Shown here: in pieces, positions 56,820 through 64,000 of the stretch
Layout of the letters: each line of letters starts with the position of its first letter
How positions within the stretch are numbered: the stretch's first letter is position 1
Source: Annulohypoxylon bovei var. microspora
Taxonomy: Eukaryota > Ascomycota > Sordariomycetes > Xylariales > Hypoxylaceae
Direction: 5' to 3'
Assembly (NCBI GenBank): GCA_022836615.1
Contig: MU405243.1
Location: 231,841 to 295,840, forward strand
Length of the DNA: 64,000 nucleotides
Made by a program: the position numbers and the translations under genes
The notes under the pieces: generated by a model
Databases searched by the model: none
The model's input: the letters and a program-made list of their open reading frames with translations, nothing else
What the model was told of the DNA's origin: nothing

Positions 56820-59800
56820 TATAATGTAAAAAGCTATTAAATAAAATTAATTATAAGATACAAGTTATTATATATAAAAAATCTAAATATTAAATTAATA
56901 AGAATTAAAAGGTGTTTATAACGTTAAAAAGTTTTATATAAATTAAAATCAAATAATTTAATAATCCCTTTTCCATTAAAAACAAAAAATTATAAACCTT
57001 AAATCCTTAAAGAATTATTATATTAAATTAATCTTTAATATTTAAATTTTATTATTAACCTTTGTTATAAATAATTTTCTTTTTTTTAAAAAAAAATTAT
57101 TTTTAAAAAAGGTATATATATTTTTAAAATAATTATTATTTTAAAAAATTATTTTTATTTTAACCATTTATAAGTTTTATATATTTAACTTTAAAAACTT
57201 CTTTTTTACAAGTAATAACATTTTTTATTCCCATTAATAAACCTTTATAAATATACGTTAAAGTAATAAATTAAAAAAACAACTTTTAATATCCTTTAAT
57301 ATAATTTACTTTAATTCTTTTTATTTTTATTTCCACGTTTATTCTTATAAATATATTTAAAAAAACATCCATTTTAAACCTTTTAAACATTAAAAACACA
57401 ATTATTTTTAAACATGTTAAGTTTTATTTACTTATTAAAAAAATAATAAATTTTATTAATAATTTATAATAAATTATTTAATTAATTTATTCTTTAAAAG
57501 ATAAATTCTTTATTAAGTTTAATAATATAAATAAACCTTTTTTTTTTATTAATCCGGAAAGATAAAATCCTTTTAATTAATAAATAATAATGTTATTATT
57601 ATTTATTACGAATTATAAAATTATAAAATTATTATACATGACGCTTTTAAAATAACCATATTATAATACGTTATTTTTAATTTTTTAATATAATTTCTTA
57701 AACTTTATAATTAAATAAAAAATATTTACCATGTTATTTAAATTTTTACCTTTTTTATTAACGATAAATAAATTATTAATTAAGTTTAAATTTATAAATA
57801 ATATAATATTATAAAAAATATTTATAATATAATAATTTAAATATATTAATTAAAACTTAAAATATTAATAAAATAAATAAACCATTTTAAAATATAAGTT
57901 TAATAAATTAACTTTAATTTCTTTTAATAAATTTAAAACGTTATTATTAAATTCATTCGTAATAATTAAATTAAATAAAACATTATTAATAAGTTTAATG
58001 AAATAACCATTTATTATTAATAAGCCTTTAAAATCCTTTAAAATAATTTAAATTAATAAAAAAAAAAAAAATTTAAATTGTTTTATAAATAATAAAAAAA
58101 AAGTTTTAAATTAATATATTTTTTATTTATAAATATATTAATTTAATTTATTTAAATAATTATATTTATTAATAAATTAATAACTTTAAAATATATACTT
58201 AAATTGCTTTTAATAAATTTAATACTTAATTTATTATTAATAAATAAATAAATATAAATTTTATATTAAAAAACATTAAAAGGTGTATTATTATAACAAT
58301 GCTTTTAACATTAAATCTTTCCATTTAAAAAGATTTTATTTAATTTAAAGTACTTTTTATAAAATACTTTAATTTAAAAACATGAATTAAGGAAATTTTA
58401 ATAATAAAAGCTTTGAATAAAAATTAAGTAAAATAAACGACATAATAAACATAAATATAATTCGATGTTATACATGTCGAATTACTTATGATTAATGCTT
58501 TACTTAATAATTAAAAACCTTTTCATGTAACTTTAAGAATTTTAAAATTAAATCTTAATAATTTTAATAATAATATTCTTTAATAATTAAAATTTCCCCC
58601 CGGCGAACCTTTTAAAAAACTGCCTTTTCCCCATAATAATCAAGCCATTAAAAATAATAATAACAATTTTTAATTTAAATTAACTTTTAATAAAAACATA
58701 TTTTTAAAGGTTTTAAATAAAATTAATTAATAAAGTATTATTCCCATTATCGTTAATTTTATACACTTTAATAAACTTATAATTTATAACGGAAAAGATT
58801 TATTTAAATATAAACTTTAATAAATAAAGCTTAAAATGTATATAAAGATATATATAAAAAGCTTTCCCGAAGATTATTATTAAATTAATTAAGTAAGCTT
58901 TTTATTAATAAATAAAACTTAATTATAACATTAATAAAAGAAAGTTTAAATAAATTAATTAAAGGTTATAAATTCTTAAATAACTTACACCTTAATTTTT
59001 TAAAAACGATTTAAAGATTTTTTAAAAAAACACCGTAATTTAAAAAAAATATATGAATTTAAATATTAAAGAAATATAATTTAATATTTAATAAAATTAT
59101 TAAACTTTAATAAAATAATTTAATGGTTTAATATTACGTTTTAAAATTATATTATTAAAATTTTTTTTAATAAAATCATTAAATTAATTTATTTTAAATA
59201 AAGTGGTTTATTTAAAAATAATAATAAGTTTTTTACCATTATTTAAAATATAGGTTAAATTTATAAAAATATATTAATTAATTTAAAGATTTTAAAAAAA
59301 AAAAAACTTATTTTAATTTAAAAGCATTTAAAGTTAAGTTAAATTAACCATAGAAAAAAGAATTATTTTATTTTAAGTTAAAATTAATCTTTAAGAAATA
59401 ATAATAAATTTAAATAAAATGGAAAGCTTAAAATTAATATTAAAAAAGTTTAAGCTTTTAATAAAGAAACTTTAAAAAGTATTAACCAAGTTAATATTAA
59501 TTAATGTAAAAAGGATAAAAAGCTTTATTAACATTATAATTAAAATAAATATTAAATTTTATTATATTTTATTAAATAAAATATTAATAATAAAAATTTA
59601 TTATTAACTTTAAAAAAAATTTCTTCCGTAAAATGTTTTTATAAAAAAGATATTATATTTAATTTAACATTTTAAAAAAAAGTTAAAGTTAATATAATTA
59701 TATAAGAAATTATTTAATTTAAAATTTTTAAGTTATTAAATTTAAAATCGGATTTTTAAAAAGTTTTAATATTATATTTTATTAAATTCCATAATTAAAA

Positions 59801-60362
59801 TAAAATGATATATTATAAATAAATGTAATTAAAAAAATAATAAAAATCATGATAAATCCGGTTAAAAAATTACATTTTAAGTTTATTTTAAATTAATGAT
59901 TAATAATTATTATAACTTTATTTTATAATAATTAAAAATATATAATTAAAATACTTTTAAACTTTAAAAACTTAATTTTATTAATATTTTTTTTTAAGGT
60001 TAAAAAATAAAAGTTATTTATTATTAAATAAAATAAAATATAATTTATGTTAATTTTTAATATTATAAAAATCTTTTTAATAAAACGTTATTATTTTAAC
60101 CTTTTTGTATTTTATTATTAAAAGGATTATTTCTTTTAAATTAATTTTAAATTAAGCGGGTTAAATAATAAATATAATATTATATTTTTTTAATAATAAA
60201 TAAAAATTTATAAACCTTATTTTTTTTTTTTTAAATTTTAAAAAAATTTAATTTATATTAAATTATTATTAAAAACATTATATTAATTAATTACTTTATA
60301 ACTTTAATTGTTTTAAGGTAATTATAATAATTAAATATAATAACTTTAATAAAGTTTTAAAA

Positions 60363-61300
60363 AATATATTTAAAGAATTTTAAAATTTTATATATATTAT
60401 AAGTAAAGAAATTGGTTAATGCTTTTTAAACTATTAATTATAAAATTATTTTATTAATTTTTTTAAAAGAAAATTATTTTTTTAAAGACCCTTATATGTT
60501 ATAAACGAAAAGGAATTTAATATTTTAAAGCTTTAATTAAAAGAAATGTTAAATAATGGAAAAATTTATAAATTAATTTCTTTGTGCGGAGCTTTTATAA
60601 TGTTTATAAATAAATTAAACTTTAAAAACCTTTTAAAATTAATAATCGATTATTAAAGTTTAAATAATATAATGATTTTTATTTAATATTTTATTCCTTT
60701 TATTACCGAATTTTAAGCTTAATTCCGAACCATTAAATAATTTATTAAAATCGATTTAAAGTTAAGATTTTATTTAATATGAATTAAAAAAAGCGATGAA
60801 TAAAAAATAACTTTTTATTTTAAATATAATTTATTTAAATATATAATAATGTTTTTTAAATTTATAAACGCTTTTATTACCTTTTAATTTATAATGAATA
60901 ATATTTTTTTTAATTTAATTAACGTTAAACTTTTTGTATATTTTAATGATTTATTTATTTATAAAAATATAATTAAAGAATATAACGCGTTAATTAAAGA
61001 AATATTTAAACGACTTTCGGAAAATAATTTTACGATTAACTTTTAAAAGTGTTTTTAAAAAATATAAAAGGTAAAGTTTTTAAAATATATTATTAACATT
61101 AACGGTATTTTTTTAATTTAAAATAAAATTAAATATATTAACGTTTAAAAAACATTAAAAAGCTTTAAAGAGTTTTAATAATTCATTGGATTTATAAATT
61201 TTTATCGACGGTTTATTTATAAGTTCTTTAAAATTATTAAACTTATTATTAATGTAAATAAAAGTGATTAATGTGATTAAAAATGGACTTAAAAAATGGA
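60363..61300 (+). pseudogene. Reverse transcriptase remnant of the Gypsy element
   Basis: One frame (codons starting at multiples of 3) stays in register for over 900 nt. It gives RPLYVINEKEFN, then the LCGAFIMFIN region with LIIDY, then the catalytic segment at 60933-60950 reading FVYFND in place of V-Y-L-D-D. Next comes RLSENNFTINF and, at 61182-61217, FIGFINFYRRFI, which matches the conserved GFxNFYRRFI block after the RT core. Scattered stops and Asp-to-Asn changes leave it inactive. Confidence 0.88.
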
Positions 61301-61800
61301 AAAAATATTTAAAAAATTAAAGTACCGATTTATAATATTATTAATTATAATTTATTTTAATTTTATAAAATAAGTTTATATTAAAATAAACGCGTTAAAC
61401 TTTACTTTAAGTGTTGCTTTTTTTTAAAAAAATAATAATGGGAAGTTATATTTTATTATTTTTTATTTTTATAAGCTTATATTTATTAAAATAAATTATG
61501 AAATTTATAATAAAAAGTTATTTACGATTATAGATTTTTTCGGTAAATGGCATTAATATTTAAAAGGTGTTAAACATTAAATTAAAATTTATTTTAATTA
61601 TTAAAATTTAATTTATTTCACGATAATTAAAATATTAAACCGGAAGTAAATTAAATGGGTTTAAAAGTTTACGAAATATTAATTTATTATTAATTATAAA
61701 TTAAATAAATAAAATAAAAAAGTTAATATTTTTTTAAAATTAATATAATATCGATTTAAGAAAAAAGAAATTAAAAATTAATTTATTAAATTAATTTTAT
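61300..61800 (+). pseudogene. RNase H remnant of the Gypsy element
   Basis: Same frame as the RT. It shows NNGKLYFIIFYFYKL, then at 61494-61568 NYEIYNKKLFTIIDFF and GKWH*YLKG, the decayed form of the 'YEIxDKELLAIV...WRHYLEG' block. Then NLIYFTIIKILNRK and the linker to the integrase follow. Only stops and point changes, no frame loss. Confidence 0.85.
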
Positions 61801-62039
61801 AAAAGAAATATTTTTCGCATTTATATGAAACTTTATTTAATTTTATATCGGCGATTATCTTTTTTTTAATTAAATTTTATAATATATTAACGTTAAATTA
61901 AGCTTTTAAATTTATTAATTAAATTAAAAAAATAAGTTTAAATAACTTTAAATACGTTTTATAATTACATTAATTATTTAAAAATATTAAAATAAAAAAT
62001 GAATTATTTTATGTTACGGCGAGCAAGTTTTTAATTAAG

Positions 62040-63300
62040 ATAAAGCTTATATAATGGCGGGACCATGTATTTTATTAATAAAAATATTTAAAATAAAGAG
62101 TTAAGAAAAAGGAAGCTACGAAATAGTTTCTTTTAAAAGGTTTTTATATATTGGTTTTATAGTTAGGATATTAATTAATTGTTTTGTTAATATACTTTAA
62201 GAGTAACGGTAATTAAGTATTATTATATAATTTTTTTTTTTAAAAAAAAATTCGATTTATAAAAGGAATAAGTTATTTATTAATATGTTTATAATTTATT
62301 CCTTTAATTTCTTTTTTTTTTATAATAAATAAATCGTTTTTATTTATTATTTTTAATATCTTATTTTTTATAATAATTTTAATTTATTATTAAAGTTTAA
62401 TTAAGGGATTAACAGCTTTAAGGTATAAATTATAGAAATCCTTTACTTTAATCGGTGTGTTAAAAAAGTCTTTAAAAGAATATTACATTAAATTAAAATT
62501 ATAATTTATTTAATTTACTTTATATTAAAGCTTTTTTTTAAAAAACTTAAAGTTTAATATTTTAAATATTTTATATTTTTACTTTTTATTGATTTTTATT
62601 AAGAGTAAGGGATTTATTATTTATTTTAAAATTAAATTATTTAAGGTTTTAATTAATTAATTCACGTTTAAGATTTGGTAAATTTTCATATTTAAAGGTA
62701 AATTAATCTTAAAAGTGTTGTGATGGGGTTTTATTAATACTTTGAAAAAATTTATTATTAAATAATTTAAATTATTATGGGGGTAATTTGTTTATTAATT
62801 ATCTTTATAAATATATATTTAATTATTTATTATTTAATTTATTAATTATTTTTTTTTATTAGTTTATTTGTTTTAATAATTTTATGTTAATAAAAGGTTT
62901 TTATAAGTTTATTATATAATGGAAGTTTAACGTTTTATTAATGATTAAGTAATGATATAATTAAGTTTTTTTTAAAGGATTTTAAATTTATGAATGCGGG
63001 TTTATTAATTAAAGATTATCTTTAAAATAAATCCCATTTTTACTTTTATAAAAGAAAGCCTTGTGTTTAAATGCAATTAAATGGTGTATATAAAATTTAA
63101 ATAAAATAATATCTTTAATTAATTATTTTAAAAATAATTTATAAAAGATCGTAATTTTATTTAAATAAATTGGTTAAGAATTTTTATTTAATTATTAAAT
63201 TATAAATATTTTATTATTAATTTACAAAGGTTTACCTCGGTAAATTTAATTAATTTATTTAAAAAAGTAATTATAAATTAAAAACTTTTATTAAATATAA
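62040..63300 (+). pseudogene. Probable integrase remnant
   Basis: A frame shifted by one relative to the RT frame gives NGGTMYF (62052 on) and IYWFYS*DIN*LFC near 62146-62190, resembling the YYWPxMxxDIxxFVxxC zinc-binding region. Near 63140-63190 there is IIYKRS*F, which may be the IVSDRGxQF core. The alignment is weaker than for RT. A 1-nt indel between RNase H and integrase is implied. Confidence 0.55.
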
Positions 63301-64000
63301 TTATTTTAAAGGTTCCATAAATACGTTAAATATACTTATAATATAAATTTACAAATTATATAATGGTATAAGTTTTATACGTAAATAATAAAAAAGGTTT
63401 TTTATTTAATTAATTAATAATTATTAAAATTAAATTAAATCCTTTATAATTAAAAAATATAAATTTAAAATCCATTAAAATATATTATTATATTTATTTA
63501 TTAATAAGAAATAATTAAAATAAACTTATTAATTTAATTTTAAAGTTTTAACTTTTTTAATATTATTTATAATAAATATAATAATAATTTACAAATGCTT
63601 TTATATTAAATTATAAATACTTTTTTAATATTATTATATACATTTTATTTTAATTTAAATGTGTTTAATTTAAGGGATAATAAAACTTATTATATAACTT
63701 AATATGAAATTCCTTATTATTTAAAATTATTAACTTTTTTTTTAAAAATAATAATCCATTTTATAAAACATACTTATTTTTTCTTTTCTTAACTTATTTA
63801 TGTTACGTTTTTAATTTAATAACGTTCCGATTAATTGTTAAAATAATGTTAATTAACTTAATACTTTAAAGTGGTTTTTTTTCGGAAATTTTTATTATAA
63901 TTAAAATGTATTAAAGGTTAAAAAATAATAAATTTATTAAAGGTTTATTAATTAAAAGTTATAAAGGATTTATTTTATTATAAAATATTAAAAAAAGTAA

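Larger units (their letters stand above)
56820..64000 (+). mobile_element. RIP-degraded Ty3/Gypsy LTR retrotransposon block (extends past the window)
   Basis: Over 7 kb of sequence with very little G or C, an abrupt left edge near 56730-56820, and no intact ORF. Read on the plus strand, pol remains legible in order: reverse transcriptase, RNase H, then an integrase-like part. RT before integrase is the Ty3/Gypsy order. Stops are almost all TAA/TAG where CAA/CAG or similar are expected, consistent with C-to-T and G-to-A changes from RIP. Long terminal repeats cannot be confirmed because the right end is outside. The 57-60.3 kb part may hold gag/protease or another nested element. Confidence 0.9.

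Noticed and set aside
56559..56840. 93-codon ORF at the edge of the AT-rich block
   Set aside because: Spans the compositional boundary, Ile/Leu/Tyr-rich, no family; chance in AT-rich DNA.
1..64000. CRISPR arrays, operons, ribosome-binding sites
   Set aside because: The window is fungal; the tandem repeats seen are coding minisatellites or microsatellites without spacers.

Overview
The window reads as nuclear DNA of a filamentous ascomycete. Genes are interrupted by short introns (about 50-190 nt) with GTAAGT/GTATGT-type donors, CTAAC/CTGAC branch points and TAG/CAG acceptors. Gene families are fungal: AA9 lytic monooxygenase, CE15 esterase, Zn2Cys6 regulator, DUF1769, F-box. The last ~7.2 kb is an almost GC-free block typical of repeat-induced point mutation (RIP). 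The set of plant-cell-wall genes suggests a plant-associated or wood-decaying Sordariomycete, possibly Xylariales; that placement is inference.

Layout. 1-534: 3' end of an unrecognised gene. 1.46-2.67 kb: hypothetical protein with a PAN/Apple-like Cys pattern. 3.1-4.4 kb (-): secreted intradiol-dioxygenase-like protein. 5.9-7.3 kb (-): proteinase-K-type subtilase. 8.2-8.8 kb (-): relic of an unidentified gene. 11.0-12.5 kb: ZIP metal transporter. 12.8-14.5 kb (-): CE15 glucuronoyl esterase with an atypical acid position. 15.2-15.7 kb: complete non-autonomous hAT-like element with 8-bp target duplication. 16.3-17.2 kb (-): low-complexity orphan with a 9-bp minisatellite. 19.4-20.3 kb: AA9 LPMO. 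20.8-21.9 kb: PLL-like beta-propeller protein. 22.9-23.4 kb: small four-exon gene rebuilt from splice signals. 24.4-31.2 kb: secreted GH3 glycosidase, regulator with two tandem Zn2Cys6 clusters, and type I sulfatase. 32.0-33.2 kb (-): DUF1769/UPF0590. 34.0-35.9 kb (-): F-box protein. 40.1-40.9 kb: small cupin. 41.1-42.7 kb (-): membrane-anchored alpha/beta hydrolase. 45.5-47.3 kb: F-box/ankyrin protein with an RGG/GGQ minisatellite tail. 49.4-49.7 kb: 295-bp inverted-repeat element with TA flanks. 51.2-53.1 kb: MFS transporter. 53.5-54.4 kb (-): hypothetical. 56.8-64.0 kb: RIP-destroyed Ty3/Gypsy retrotransposon whose RT/RNase H frame is still legible.

How the genes work together. AA9, CE15, GH3 and the intradiol dioxygenase would act outside the cell on cellulose, lignin-carbohydrate ester links, oligosaccharides and aromatics. 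The most system-like group is GH3 - double-zinc-cluster regulator - sulfatase. The 11-mer CCGACTACCGA (a CCG-N4-CCG arrangement) occurs upstream of the GH3 gene and twice, as an inverted pair, upstream of the sulfatase, with a one-base variant (CCGACAACCGA) further up. This suggests a small co-regulated module for a sulfated glycan or sulfate ester; it is a hypothesis.

Exon models were built by eye from splice signals, reading-frame phase and family motifs. Lengths are arithmetic on those models, and no database search was run.
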